A DNA stretch of 64,000 bases, taken from contig CAZDPJ010000003.1 of assembly GCA_964507405.1 (NCBI GenBank), forward strand, positions 1 to 64,000, given 5' to 3'. The position numbers were made by a program, and so were the translations under genes. Origin of the DNA: UMGS75 sp964507405. Lineage in GTDB: Bacteria > Bacillota_I > Bacilli_A > ML615J-28 > CAG-313. The notes beneath the pieces were generated by a model, which saw only the letters and a program-made list of their open reading frames with translations, searched no databases and was not told the origin of the DNA. This document shows positions 8,814 to 18,495 of the stretch, in pieces (position 1 is the first letter of the stretch; the number at the start of each line of letters is the position of its first letter).

Positions 8814-10610
8814 ATGAAAAAAGTTGTTAAATTGTTTTTTGTAGTTTTATGCTTTATGCTTATATGTGGTTGTAAGGATGAAAAAGAAGAAAATAATTCA
8901 TATTATACAATTACTTTTGCTTATGGTGATGGAACGATAATTAGTGAAGAAAAGCTATATGAAGATAAGGGTTTAACTTATCCAATAATAAATGAAGAAG
9001 TTGGCTATAATTATAATTGGGGAACATCCCTTGATGAAATAAATAACGCTAAACAATCAATGTATGTTATTTGTTATAAAACCGAAGCTAAAAAAATTAC
9101 TAAATATATGATTGATAATGAAGTTATTTTAGAAAAAGAAGGTACTTACTTTAAAGAAGTATCAGAACCTAGTATATCCAAGATTTATACAAATTATCAT
9201 TGGAATAAATCTTTAACAAAAGTTGAAGATACATATTATGAAGTTTATGATTTAGAATATGAATATGCAACTTTCAATGTTAAGTATTATTATAATGATA
9301 CGCTAGTTGAACTATATCCTAATACATTTAAGTATGGTACAAGCATTACTCTTCCTTCATATGAAATTGAAGGTAAACATTTTATTGGTTGGTTTGCTAG
9401 CGATATTTCATTATATCGTTATACTGAAATAAGTGAAGATACGAGTCATGATGTAATTTTATATGCAAGATTTCAAGATTCTAAAAATAATAATCCCCTA
9501 TTATTAGGTGATTACACATACTTAATAAGTGAGCTTAAAATAAATAAGAATTCAACATATTCTAATGCGGCAACATATAATCCTATTATTCCTTCATCTG
9601 CACCTCAAGGCGCAACAAATTATGAATGGAGTAGTTTAACACCGGATACTATTGATATTAGTATTTATTCATCTTTAAAAGCAAGAAAACTTGGTTATGG
9701 TATGATTCAAGGAGTAAATAAAAATGACCCTAATATTGTTATTAAAGGAGTAATCAAAATTACATCAGATGGAATGAGTATAGTTGATATTGATGAGGCA
9801 AATACTATAAATTTATGTAAAGTCACATTTGTTGACAAAGATAATAATGTATTATTAGAACAACATATACTTAAAGGGGGCAATGTTATCCCCCCAATTC
9901 CTCCAAAATATGATGGACTTGCATTTAATGGTTGGGATAATGTTTTATATAATATAAATGAAGATATAATTATTAAAGCAACATATGTTGAAGGAAAAAA
10001 TGATTTTGTTGGTAAAAAAGTAGCTATTATCGGTGATAGTATTTCTACTTATTATGGACTTGTACCTAGTGGATTTGCGACATTCTATCCATATCCAACA
10101 TCCAATATTTTTGATTATCATGATTGCTGGTGGATGAAAACAATAGATAAACTAGGCGCAGGGTTATTTGTTAATAATTCATATTCAGGTAGTTGTGTAG
10201 CAACAAATACTGCTTCATCAAGCACTAATGATGATCGTTTATCTCAACTCGTAATAAATGGTGAAAAACCAGATGTTATTATTATTTATATGGGTTCTAA
10301 TGATGTTCATTCGGGATCATTTACTCCATCTACTTTTAAGTCAGCATATAATACAATGCTTAGAAAAGTAAAGACTTTATGTCCAGATGCATTAATTATA
10401 ACTTGTACACTTCCTACTAGTACTTTCTATAGTTCTGATAATCAAACAATTTATAATAATGTTATAAAAGAATGTAGTGGAATTTATAATGCGAAAGTAG
10501 TTGATTTAGCAGATGTTGATATTTCTAAATCACTTGTTGATTCAGCTCATCCTCAAAAAGAAGGAATGGAATTAATTAGTAAAAAAATTATTGAAGAACT
10601 TTTATCCTAA
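8814..10610 (+). CDS. Lipoprotein with C-terminal SGNH/GDSL hydrolase domain
   Basis: A 598-residue exported lipoprotein. A signal peptide ends in the lipobox-like ICGC with Cys at about residue 19. The middle contains a Listeria-Bacteroides-type repeat (HFIGWFA, then ILYARFQ) and a second related module (FNGWDNVLYNINEDIIIKA). The last ~200 residues are an SGNH esterase: IIGDSIS (nucleophile Ser), SYSGS, YMGSNDVHSG (oxyanion Gly/Asn) and DSAHPQKEG (catalytic Asp/His). Such enzymes deacylate surface glycans or esters; the substrate is unknown. ATG 8814 is preferred over 8802 because GGGAGG precedes it. It shares its repeat type with the 1009-residue lipoprotein at the left end. Confidence 0.85.
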   Translation: MKKVVKLFFVVLCFMLICGCKDEKEENNSYYTITFAYGDGTIISEEKLYEDKGLTYPIINEEVGYNYNWGTSLDEINNAKQSMYVICYKTEAKKITKYMIDNEVILEKEGTYFKEVSEPSISKIYTNYHWNKSLTKVEDTYYEVYDLEYEYATFNVKYYYNDTLVELYPNTFKYGTSITLPSYEIEGKHFIGWFASDISLYRYTEISEDTSHDVILYARFQDSKNNNPLLLGDYTYLISELKINKNSTYSNAATYNPIIPSSAPQGATNYEWSSLTPDTIDISIYSSLKARKLGYGMIQGVNKNDPNIVIKGVIKITSDGMSIVDIDEANTINLCKVTFVDKDNNVLLEQHILKGGNVIPPIPPKYDGLAFNGWDNVLYNINEDIIIKATYVEGKNDFVGKKVAIIGDSISTYYGLVPSGFATFYPYPTSNIFDYHDCWWMKTIDKLGAGLFVNNSYSGSCVATNTASSSTNDDRLSQLVINGEKPDVIIIYMGSNDVHSGSFTPSTFKSAYNTMLRKVKTLCPDALIITCTLPTSTFYSSDNQTIYNNVIKECSGIYNAKVVDLADVDISKSLVDSAHPQKEGMELISKKIIEELLS

Positions 10611-10616
10611 AATTAA

Positions 10617-10646
10617 AGTATTTTTAATATGGCTATTACATATAAT
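10617..10646 (+). promoter_or_regulatory. Possible sigma-E promoter of yqfC-yqfD
   Basis: AGTATTTT, 14 bases, CATATAAT. The -10 and spacing fit sigma-E, but the -35 fits only partly. yqfCD is sigma-E dependent in Bacillus subtilis. Confidence 0.35.
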
Positions 10647-10660
10647 GTAATGGTGGTTTA

Positions 10661-10870
10661 ATGAAAAAAATAGCTTTATATAAAACAAAGTTAATAATTT
10701 ATAATAAACATAAATTAATAATAGAAAATTATAACCAAGTTATTAAATATGATACTAATGAAATAATTGTTGATTGTTATGAAATTAAAGGTTCTAATTT
10801 ATCGATATTATTAATGGATGAATTAAATATAATAATTATAGGAAATGATTATGAAATTAGAATTATCTAA
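10661..10870 (+). CDS. yqfC: YqfC-family sporulation protein
   Basis: A 69-residue protein, shorter than the roughly 90 usual. It shows the YqfC pattern of beta strands: LIIYNKHKLIIENYNQVIKYD, EIIVDCYEIKGSNLSILLM, LNIIIIGNDYEIRII. The function is unknown; it is made in the mother cell during sporulation. It overlaps the yqfD start, as in other spore formers, and this pairing is the main support. GGTGG precedes the ATG. Confidence 0.8.
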   Translation: MKKIALYKTKLIIYNKHKLIIENYNQVIKYDTNEIIVDCYEIKGSNLSILLMDELNIIIIGNDYEIRII

Positions 10871-12002
10871 ATATCTTTCTATTTATCGTTTTAATGTTAA
10901 AGTTAAATATAATGATTTTTTAAAAATAAATCATATTAAAATGAAAAATATAAGAAGAAGTGATGATTATATATTCTTTAATACTAATAAAATGGGAATT
11001 ATAAAAATTAATTCAATTGATTTAGAGGGAATTATTATTATTGATATTTATAAAAAGATATTTAAACTTATTTTCATTAAACATTTACCGGTAACTTTAA
11101 GTTTAGTTTTAATATTTACAATTTTTCTTATTAGTGGCAGTTATGTTCGTGATATTTGCTTTGATAATGAAGCTGATTATAATTATGAAGTATATGAATC
11201 GGTCCGAAGTCATTTAGTAAAAAAAGGAATCTATTATAAATTAGATATTAATTTAAATGATTTAAATCGAACCTTAAGAAATACTTATCAACAATATGCT
11301 TATATTGGAGTTAAAAAGTCTGGGTCTAAAATTATTATAGAACTAAGCAATTATGAAACTCCAATTATTGATAATGATTCTTTAAATGACCCTGGCGATA
11401 TTATTTCTAAATATGATAGCTATATTGTTGGAATTGAATCTAAAAAAGGAGTTGTCCTTGTTACTACTAGTCAAAGTGTTAAAAAAGGTGACCTTTTAAT
11501 TAGTGGAAATATTAATTATAAATTTAATATTAATGATTATTCTAAACTTGTGAAAGCAAATGGAATTATTCTTGGAGAGGTTGCTGAATACATATCATAT
11601 GTTATTAAAAAAGAACAACTTGGTTATGTTTATAGTAGTAAGATTACAAAATATTGTGAACTATCTTTGTTTAATAAGATAATTGAGACTAAAAAAGTTA
11701 ATCTAAATGATGGATATAAGAAAAAACAAACATTTATTAATTTTTTTAATTTCTTAAAAGTTAACAAGGTTAATGCATATTCAAAAGAAGAAACATTAAT
11801 TAAATATAATCAAGATGATGCTTTAAAATATGCAAAAAGTAAAGTATATTATGATTTTAATATAGAGCGAATAAGTGATAAGGAATGTGTTAAAGAAATT
11901 AATACTTTAAAAATAGATGAAACTGATGAAAAATTTACAATTTTATTTTTAGTTAAATCGATAAGAAATATTGGTGAATTTATTAAATATGAAAAAAAGT
12001 AG
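10851..12002 (+). CDS. yqfD: YqfD-family sporulation protein
   Basis: A 383-residue membrane protein of the YqfD/SpoIVC-associated family, required for efficient sporulation in Bacillus by an unclear mechanism. A cytoplasmic N-terminal domain of about 65 residues is followed by one transmembrane helix (LPVTLSLVLIFTIFLISGSYV). The extracytoplasmic domain contains the YqfD core: LNRTLRNTYQQYAYIGVKKSGSKIII, then KKGVVLVTTSQSVKKGDLLISG. The ATG at 10851 is 7 bases from an AGGA SD; 10845 is an alternative. It overlaps yqfC by 20 bases, implying coupling. Confidence 0.88.
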   Translation: MKLELSKYLSIYRFNVKVKYNDFLKINHIKMKNIRRSDDYIFFNTNKMGIIKINSIDLEGIIIIDIYKKIFKLIFIKHLPVTLSLVLIFTIFLISGSYVRDICFDNEADYNYEVYESVRSHLVKKGIYYKLDINLNDLNRTLRNTYQQYAYIGVKKSGSKIIIELSNYETPIIDNDSLNDPGDIISKYDSYIVGIESKKGVVLVTTSQSVKKGDLLISGNINYKFNINDYSKLVKANGIILGEVAEYISYVIKKEQLGYVYSSKITKYCELSLFNKIIETKKVNLNDGYKKKQTFINFFNFLKVNKVNAYSKEETLIKYNQDDALKYAKSKVYYDFNIERISDKECVKEINTLKIDETDEKFTILFLVKSIRNIGEFIKYEKK

Positions 12003-12056
12003 GCAAATGAACCTGTTTGTTTTATACAAAAGGGTTAAAATTTACCTACTTTTTAT
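11994..12056. terminator. Bidirectional terminator between yqfD and the alkaline phosphatase pseudogene
   Basis: AAAAAGTAGG pairs with CCTACTTTTT, with further pairing inside (AAAT/ATTT, AACC/GGTT). It contains the stop codons of both convergent genes. Confidence 0.75.
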
Positions 12057-13157
12057 TTATTAGATAATAATGCTTTTATAAGTTTATTAATATCGGTATT
12101 ATCAATGGTAGAATTTAAATTTATATTTGTTGATGAATCAATATAGTATAAAACATTTCTTGAAGTATGACCTTTTGTTTTAAACAGTTTATTTGATATT
12201 TCTGAATTTTCATTAAAAGTTATTCCGCCTGTTTCATGGTCGGCGGTAACAATAATTGTATAGTTTGAATCTTTTAATAAAGAGGAAGCAACATTAATCG
12301 CTATATCAAAACTATTTAGATAATTAATCATTTCAAATATATCGTTATTATGACTCATTTTATCAATATGAGCACCTTCTATCATTAGGAAATAACCATT
12401 TGGATATTTTGCCTCTAAAAAGTTAATTGCAAATCTAGTTAGGTCAACTAACTTTGGTTCTAGATTGGTAGAATTACTATTTCTTATTTTAGTAAATGAA
12501 CCAATTATTTTATCATAGCTATTATTTAATAAATTAAGGGAATTAGAAAAAAAGTAATTATTATTTCTAAAATCTTCTTGATATACTTTGTAAGTATCAT
12601 ATCCTGAACCTAGAAATATATCAATATTACTTATTAATTGATTCTTAATAATTGTAGTAGTATCATTACGAGAAGTAGCATGACTACTAAAAGCAGAAGG
12701 AGTAGCCCCCGCAAGTGAATCGGTTGTTATAATCCCCACCCCTTTATTTAGTGATTTTACATATTCACTAATTGTTTCTAACTTTTTGTTTTTATACATT
12801 GAAATATTCCCATTTTTAACTTTTATTCCCGTCGCAAGGGCGGTTGCTGAAGCGGCGCTATCGGTTGGTATGAATAATTCTTTAGAAAATGTTTTTACTT
12901 TTCCACTTTTAAAATTTGTAAAAAATAACTTTTTATTTAAATATTTCTCTGTTACTTTTATATTGGTTTTCACCCATACCATCACCAATAAATAAAATTA
13001 CTTTTTGACTTTTGTTAGTATAAATGTCATAACTTTCTTTTGTAGTAAGGAAATGACGATAACATATAAAATTGATAATTATTAGTAAGTAAAAAATAAA
13101 AGTAATTATTAATAATTTTATAAGTAATGTAATGCTGTTTATATTAATTTTTTTCAT
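12053..13157 (-). pseudogene. Membrane-anchored alkaline phosphatase with one frameshift
   Basis: Two overlapping frames make one alkaline phosphatase. The first, from ATG 13157 (SD AGGTGA), has a transmembrane helix and VILFIGDGMGEN, with the metal-binding Asp. The second continues with PTDSAASATALATG (nucleophile Ser), MIEGAHIDKMSHNND, VTADHETGG and KGHTS. All catalytic and metal-ligand motifs therefore survive. Removing one A near 12960-12970 would give GDGMGENHIKVTEKYL, a normal family sequence, so a single-base insertion is the likely lesion. The gene would hydrolyse phosphomonoesters outside the membrane. It is either recently inactivated or a sequencing error. Confidence 0.85.
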
Positions 13158-13258
13158 AACTAATTCACCTTTTTTTGTTAATAATATAACATTTATATAA
13201 ACTATTTTCAATTTATGTGATTTAAGTAAAAAAACTAATAAATTTGTTTATAAGTTTC

Positions 13259-13287
13259 TTGACATTTTTAATATGATGTGGTAAAAT
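13259..13287 (+). promoter_or_regulatory. Vegetative promoter of glyS
   Basis: TTGACA, 17 bases ending in TGG, then TAAAAT. The -35 is consensus and the -10 is extended. Confidence 0.75.
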
Positions 13288-13303
13288 AAATAGTTATGTA
13301 GAA

Positions 13304-13330
13304 TGGCATTTTTTCACATATTTAATGCCA
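13304..13330 (+). other. Hairpin in the glyS leader
   Basis: TGGCATT and AATGCCA form a perfect 7-bp stem between the promoter and the glyS SD. The loop is T-rich but no T-run follows the stem, so it is not a clear terminator. No T-box sequence was found in this short leader. Function unknown. Confidence 0.4.
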
Positions 13331-13351
13331 ATGAAAGACGGTGGTTTTATT

Positions 13352-14716
13352 ATGACAATGGAAAAATTTGTGAATTATCTTAAACAATATGGTTTTGTTT
13401 ATCAAGGTAGTGAAATTTATGGTGGTTTAGCTAACTCGTGGGATTTTGGTCCATTAGGAGTTGAGTTAAAAAACAATATTAAAAAAGCATGGTGGAAAGC
13501 ATTTGTTCAAGATTCTCCTAATAATGTTGGACTTGACGCGGCTATCTTAATGAATCCTGAAACTTGGGTTGCAAGTGGTCATGTTGGTGGTTTTAGTGAT
13601 CCTCTTGTTGATTGTAAATCATGTGGAACAAGACATAGAGCCGATAAATTAATTGAAGATTTTACTAAAGGTGAAGTTACTGGTGATGGATGGGATAATG
13701 ACAAATTATATAATTATTTAGTTGATAATAAAGTTCCTTGTCCTGATTGTGGTAATACTAATTTTACACCTATTAGAAAGTTTAATTTAATGTTCCAAAC
13801 TCATCAAGGTGTTCTTGATGATAGTAAGAGTCTTGTATATTTAAGGCCAGAAACTGCTCAAGGTATTTTTGTTAATTTTAAAAATGTCCAAAGAACATCA
13901 CGTAAAAAAGTACCTTTTGGTATTGGCCAAATTGGTAAAAGTTTTAGAAATGAAATTACACCAGGTAACTTTATTTTTAGAATTCGTGAATTTGAACAAA
14001 TGGAACTTGAATTTTTCTGTAAACCTGATACTGATTTAGAATGGTTTGATTATTGGCGTAGTTATTGCCTTAACTTCTTAAAAAATATTGGTATTCGTGA
14101 TGAACTAGTAAGAACAAGAGACCACGATAAAGAAGAATTAAGTTTTTATTCTAAAGCAACTACGGATATTGAATTTAAATATTTCTTTGGTTGGGGTGAA
14201 TTATGGGGTATTGCTGACAGAACTGACTATGACCTTCGAGTTCATCAAGAACATTCAGGAGTAAACTTAGAATACTTAGATCCTGAAACTAATCAAAAGT
14301 ATTTACCATATGTAGTTGAACCAAGTCTTGGTGTTGAAAGACTATTACTTGCGGTATTAACTAGTGCTTATGAAGAACAAGCATTAGAAGATGGCGATTC
14401 AAGAGAAGTCCTTCATTTAGATAAAAGACTTGCTCCTGTCAAAGTTGCGGTACTTCCACTTGTTAATAAACTAAATGATAAAGCAACAGAAATCTATAAT
14501 AAATTATCTAAAGAATTTGTTTGTGAATTTGATACAAGTGGTAAGATCGGAAAAAGATATCGCCGACAAGATGCTATTGGTACACCATATTGTGTAACGG
14601 TTGACTTTGACACATTAGAAGATGAATCTGTTACTGTTCGTGATCGTGATTCAATGGAACAAGTACGTATAAAAATAGAAGATTTGATAGATTATATTAA
14701 TAAAATGATAAAATAA
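13352..14716 (+). CDS. glyS: Glycyl-tRNA synthetase, homodimeric class II type
   Basis: A 454-residue enzyme charging tRNA-Gly, of the alpha2 (GlyQS/GRS1) type. YGGLANSWDFGPLG at residues about 22-35 is the N-terminal signature. CKSCGTRHRADKL and CPDCGNTNF form a zinc-binding pair. YLRPETAQGIFVNF, GKSFRNEITPGNFIFRIREFEQMELEFF (motif 2), and PSLGVERLLLAVL (motif 3) define the class II core. The C-terminal anticodon-binding domain has APVKVAVLPLV. ATG 13352 was chosen because GGTGG precedes it by 8 bases. It leads the glyS-dnaG-rpoD-trmK-nif3 cluster. Confidence 0.97.
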   Translation: MTMEKFVNYLKQYGFVYQGSEIYGGLANSWDFGPLGVELKNNIKKAWWKAFVQDSPNNVGLDAAILMNPETWVASGHVGGFSDPLVDCKSCGTRHRADKLIEDFTKGEVTGDGWDNDKLYNYLVDNKVPCPDCGNTNFTPIRKFNLMFQTHQGVLDDSKSLVYLRPETAQGIFVNFKNVQRTSRKKVPFGIGQIGKSFRNEITPGNFIFRIREFEQMELEFFCKPDTDLEWFDYWRSYCLNFLKNIGIRDELVRTRDHDKEELSFYSKATTDIEFKYFFGWGELWGIADRTDYDLRVHQEHSGVNLEYLDPETNQKYLPYVVEPSLGVERLLLAVLTSAYEEQALEDGDSREVLHLDKRLAPVKVAVLPLVNKLNDKATEIYNKLSKEFVCEFDTSGKIGKRYRRQDAIGTPYCVTVDFDTLEDESVTVRDRDSMEQVRIKIEDLIDYINKMIK

Positions 14717-14741
14717 ATAAAAAAATGGAAAGGAGTATGCT

Positions 14742-16571
14742 ATGATACCTTATTCAATCACCAAAAAAGTAATTGATGCTACTGATATTGTGGAAGTAGT
14801 AAGTGAATATGTGAGTCTAAAGAAAAAAGGTAGTAGTTATTTTGGATTATGCCCTTTCCATGATGATAAAAATCCTTCAATGTCAGTAAGCGGTGAAAAA
14901 AAAGTATTTAATTGCTTTAGTTGTAATACAAAAGGTAATGTTATTTACTTTGTTGCCAAACATGATAATTTAACAATGGAACAAGCAACCATAAAACTTG
15001 CTAAAAGAGCCGGCATTAAGATTGATGAAAATATTACTTTAGAAAATGATAAACAAACTAAATTATTTAATGTGATGAATGAAGCATACAACTTTTATCG
15101 TTTTTATTTACATAATAGCGATGAAGGACAAGTTGCTTTAAAGTATTTAAGTAGTCGAGGAATAAATGAAGAAATTATTAGAACACATAAAATAGGACTT
15201 GCACCTAGTAAACAAGATTACTTACATCAAGCTCTTGATAAGAAGAATATTTCTAATATTGACCAAATAGAATTAGGGTTAGTTAAAGATGTAAGTGGTA
15301 CGGTTCATGATATTTTTAGAAATCGTATTATGTTTTCAATAACCAATGCTTCCGGTCAAATTGTTGGATTTAGTGGTAGAATTTATACTAAAAGTGATCA
15401 AGCCAAATATATAAATTCGACTGATAATCAATTATTTCATAAAGGTGAAATATTGTATAATTATGATTTAGCATCACTAGATGCAAGAAAGAAAAATCAA
15501 ATATTTGTCTTTGAAGGCTTTATGGATGTTATTGCTTGTGAAAAAGCAGGTATTAAAAATGCTGTTGCGACGATGGGTACCGCAATGACGAAAACCCATG
15601 TTGACATGCTTTTAAAATTAACTAAAAATATTGTGTTATTCTTTGATGGAGATGAAGCGGGAATACATGCATTAAAACGTTCAACTTTAATGCTTGGTAA
15701 TAGTAATATTATTCCTAATGCTGTACTGCTTCCTGATAATTTAGACCCAGATGAATATATTACTAAATATGGAGTTAACAAGTTTAATGAATTTGTTCTA
15801 TCTCATACTCAAAATGCTTATTTAGTTTTATATAATCTTGCTTTTAAAGATGTTTATTTACAAGATTTAGCAAGCATCGAAAAGTTTAAAAATGAAATGA
15901 TTGATTTAATTAATAAAACTAACTCTGACGTTGTTAAGAATTATATTATTTCAAGACTTGTCCAAGATTTAAAAATAGATGAAGCAAGTCTAAGAAGTAA
16001 AATTCATAGTAATATACATGATGATAATCCATATTTAGAAACTAAAGAAAATAAGGTAGATATTAAAAAGCCTAATATCATAAAAAAACAAGTTAGACTT
16101 TCAACAAGTGTTATTATGGCATATGATACTATTATTAAACAGGCTATATATTCAAAAGAAGCCTTGAGTTTTGTTTTAGATGAAATGTCATTAAATGGGT
16201 TATTACGTTATCCTGGTAGTGAATTATCACGTGAATATGATTTACTATATATAATTTGTGATTACTATAATAGTAATCCCGATAAAGAAGGCATGGGACC
16301 TATTGTCTTATGTGATATAATTAAAGATAAACCTAATTCTTTAAAGTTTGTTAATGAATTAATTAATAATCGTTTTATATTAGCTGATAATTTACAAATG
16401 TTAAAGGATAGTATTATTGTAATAAATAATTATTTTAAAAAACAAGATAATATTGCTTCATATAATGCGACTATATTATCAAAAACGGAAGAAGAACTAA
16501 AAAAGAATATGATTGAATTTATCGAAATAAATAAATCCCATAAAAAAATAATAAAAGAGGAGGATATGTAA
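14742..16571 (+). CDS. dnaG: DNA primase
   Basis: A 609-residue primase making RNA primers at the replication fork. The N-terminal zinc-binding domain has CPFHDDKNPSMSVS and FNCFSCNTKGNVI (CHC2 type, residues 37-66). The RNA polymerase basic region precedes the TOPRIM domain: FVFEGFMDVIA (catalytic Glu), then LFFDGDEAG (Asp cluster, about 300-308). The C-terminal helicase-binding domain is poorly conserved, as usual. SD AAAGGAG lies 8 bases before the ATG. Its stop overlaps the rpoD start, the classic macromolecular synthesis operon arrangement. Confidence 0.97.
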   Translation: MIPYSITKKVIDATDIVEVVSEYVSLKKKGSSYFGLCPFHDDKNPSMSVSGEKKVFNCFSCNTKGNVIYFVAKHDNLTMEQATIKLAKRAGIKIDENITLENDKQTKLFNVMNEAYNFYRFYLHNSDEGQVALKYLSSRGINEEIIRTHKIGLAPSKQDYLHQALDKKNISNIDQIELGLVKDVSGTVHDIFRNRIMFSITNASGQIVGFSGRIYTKSDQAKYINSTDNQLFHKGEILYNYDLASLDARKKNQIFVFEGFMDVIACEKAGIKNAVATMGTAMTKTHVDMLLKLTKNIVLFFDGDEAGIHALKRSTLMLGNSNIIPNAVLLPDNLDPDEYITKYGVNKFNEFVLSHTQNAYLVLYNLAFKDVYLQDLASIEKFKNEMIDLINKTNSDVVKNYIISRLVQDLKIDEASLRSKIHSNIHDDNPYLETKENKVDIKKPNIIKKQVRLSTSVIMAYDTIIKQAIYSKEALSFVLDEMSLNGLLRYPGSELSREYDLLYIICDYYNSNPDKEGMGPIVLCDIIKDKPNSLKFVNELINNRFILADNLQMLKDSIIVINNYFKKQDNIASYNATILSKTEEELKKNMIEFIEINKSHKKIIKEEDM

Positions 16572-17836
16572 TGTTAGACGAATTACAATATAAAGAACAA
16601 TTAGATGCAATGAAGGAATATGCCAAGAAAAAGCAATATATTTCATTAACTAAAATAAATGAAATACTTGATAATCCTTCTGAAGAACTAATGGATGATG
16701 TAGTTGAATATCTTGAAAGTTGCGATATTGAAGTAACTAGAGATAGTGATGAAGTTCCGGATGAAGAATCTTTAATGATTGAAGAAGCTGATGATGATTT
16801 TGAAGCATTCATTGATGATGTTGAAAATGATGAAGAATTAGAAGAATTAACGGCTGCTGTTGAAAGTGAAATTAAAGTATCTGATTTTGAAGATTTCGTT
16901 CCTAGTTCTCATCAAGCTGATGACCCTGTAAAAATGTATTTAAGAGACATTGGTCAAATTGAACTACTTACAATTACTCAAGAATCTGAATATGCAAGAA
17001 CGGTTCAAGAAGGCATCATGTGTAAAGAAAAAATTGAAGCTTATCAACGTCAAGGAAAAGAAATTTCAAAAGAAGACATGGAAATGTTACAAGAAAAAAT
17101 CAGAATGGGTGATGAAGCTCGAGATATTTTGATTGAATCCAATTTAAGACTTGTTGTTTCAATTGCTAAAAAGTATTTTGGTAGAGGTTTACCATTCCTT
17201 GATTTAATTCAAGAAGGTAATATGGGCTTAATTAAAGCGGTATATAAATTTGACCCTACCAAAGGATTTAAATTTTCAACATACGCTACTTGGTGGATTA
17301 GACAATCAATTACTCGTGCGATTGCTGACCAAGGTCGTACAATTAGAATTCCAGTTCATATGGTTGAAACGATTAATAAACTTGGACGTACTACTAGAAG
17401 ATTAACTCAAGAAAAACGTCGTGAACCAACCCCAGAAGAAATAGCTGCGGAAATGAAAATATCTGTTGAGAAAGTTCAACAAATTCAACGAATTGCTCAA
17501 GAACCTATTTCTTTTGATTCAACTGTTGGTGAGGAAGATGATTCTAGTTTAGGTGATTTCATTGCTGATACAGAAGGACAAAATCCACTTGAATATACAC
17601 AATATCAAATATATCGTGAAGAAATAGATGCTGTTCTTCAAACTTTAACTCCACGTGAAGAAAAAGTAATAAGACTTCGTTATGGTCTTGATGATAATCA
17701 TCCTCGAACTTTAGAAGAAGTTGGTCGTGTTTTTGATGTTACTCGTGAAAGAATTAGACAAATCGAAGCAAAGGCATTAAGACGTTTACGTCATCCTTCT
17801 CGTTTAAAGAGGCTTGAACGTCATCGTACAAAATAA
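16571..17836 (+). CDS. rpoD: RNA polymerase primary sigma factor (sigma-70/SigA)
   Basis: A 421-residue housekeeping sigma factor. Region 1.1 is acidic. DPVKMYLRDIGQI is region 1.2. ESNLRLVVSIAKKY, LIQEGNMGLIKAVYKFD and FKFSTYATWWIRQSITRAIADQ are regions 2.1-2.4. IRIPVHMVETINKL begins region 3. The C-terminal region 4.2 helix-turn-helix has TLEEVGRVFDVTRERIRQIEAKALRRLRHPSR. The ATG overlaps the dnaG stop (TAATG), implying coupling. Its region 2.4 and 4.2 residues match those that read TATAAT and TTGACA-type promoters, as seen across the window. Confidence 0.98.
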   Translation: MLDELQYKEQLDAMKEYAKKKQYISLTKINEILDNPSEELMDDVVEYLESCDIEVTRDSDEVPDEESLMIEEADDDFEAFIDDVENDEELEELTAAVESEIKVSDFEDFVPSSHQADDPVKMYLRDIGQIELLTITQESEYARTVQEGIMCKEKIEAYQRQGKEISKEDMEMLQEKIRMGDEARDILIESNLRLVVSIAKKYFGRGLPFLDLIQEGNMGLIKAVYKFDPTKGFKFSTYATWWIRQSITRAIADQGRTIRIPVHMVETINKLGRTTRRLTQEKRREPTPEEIAAEMKISVEKVQQIQRIAQEPISFDSTVGEEDDSSLGDFIADTEGQNPLEYTQYQIYREEIDAVLQTLTPREEKVIRLRYGLDDNHPRTLEEVGRVFDVTRERIRQIEAKALRRLRHPSRLKRLERHRTK

Positions 17837-18495
17837 TGTTATCAATAAGACTAAAAGCAATTTATGATTTAATTGAAAAAGAAAGTAAAGTAGCCGATAT
17901 CGGAACTGACCACGGTAATTTACTTTATGAACTTGCTAAAAACGAAGTTATTTCATATGGAATTGGCGTCGAAAATAAAATTGGCCCATATAATGTTGCT
18001 AAAGAAAACTTACAATATTTTATCGATACTGGAAAACTTTCACTTTCTTTAAGCGATGGTTTAAATGAAGTACCAAGTATGGTTGATACTGTTATTATAG
18101 CAGGAATGGGAGGAGAATTGATTTCAAAGATTATATTTGATAATTTGGATAAAGCAAGATGCTTTCATAAATTAATTCTTCAACCTAATAGTAAAATTTA
18201 TGACTTGAGAAAAAAATTATCCGAAAATCATTTTGATGTTATCGATGAATTAATTGTTTATGATAATCATAAGTTTTACGAAATAATATCTGTAAAATAT
18301 AATCCTAATAGTTTGAAGTTATCCACAAAAGAGCTTATTTTTGGACCCAAACTTTTAAGTCATAAAACCCCTGTTTTTGTGGATAAGTGGCAAAAAAAAT
18401 TAAATGAAATCAATACTATATTAGGCCAAAATTCAATAAATATTGATAATTTAAAGGAATTACAAAAATTAATTATGGAGGTACTTGATGAATAA
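17836..18495 (+). CDS. trmK: tRNA (adenine-22-N1)-methyltransferase
   Basis: A 219-residue SAM-dependent Rossmann methyltransferase that makes m1A22 in tRNA. The start LSIRLKAIYDLI leads to the SAM motif VADIGTDHGNLLYEL at residues 19-33. VIIAGMGGELI at about 86-96 and LILQPNS at about 113-119 are the conserved catalytic motifs of the TrmK/DUF633 family. It begins directly at the rpoD stop (TAATG) and overlaps nif3 by 8 bases. Gene order rpoD-trmK-nif3 is common in Bacilli. Confidence 0.93.
   Translation: MLSIRLKAIYDLIEKESKVADIGTDHGNLLYELAKNEVISYGIGVENKIGPYNVAKENLQYFIDTGKLSLSLSDGLNEVPSMVDTVIIAGMGGELISKIIFDNLDKARCFHKLILQPNSKIYDLRKKLSENHFDVIDELIVYDNHKFYEIISVKYNPNSLKLSTKELIFGPKLLSHKTPVFVDKWQKKLNEINTILGQNSINIDNLKELQKLIMEVLDE

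Noticed and set aside
12933..13000. Programmed ribosomal frameshift in the alkaline phosphatase.
   Set aside because: No slippery heptamer or downstream structure was seen, and the family is not known to use frameshifting.
13288..13351. T-box riboswitch upstream of glyS.
   Set aside because: The leader is only about 60 bases and lacks the T-box sequence and specifier structure; only a small hairpin is present.
18319..18387. Two perfect DnaA boxes as a regulatory site.
   Set aside because: They lie within the trmK coding sequence on opposite strands, 51 bases apart, with no further boxes; probably chance.
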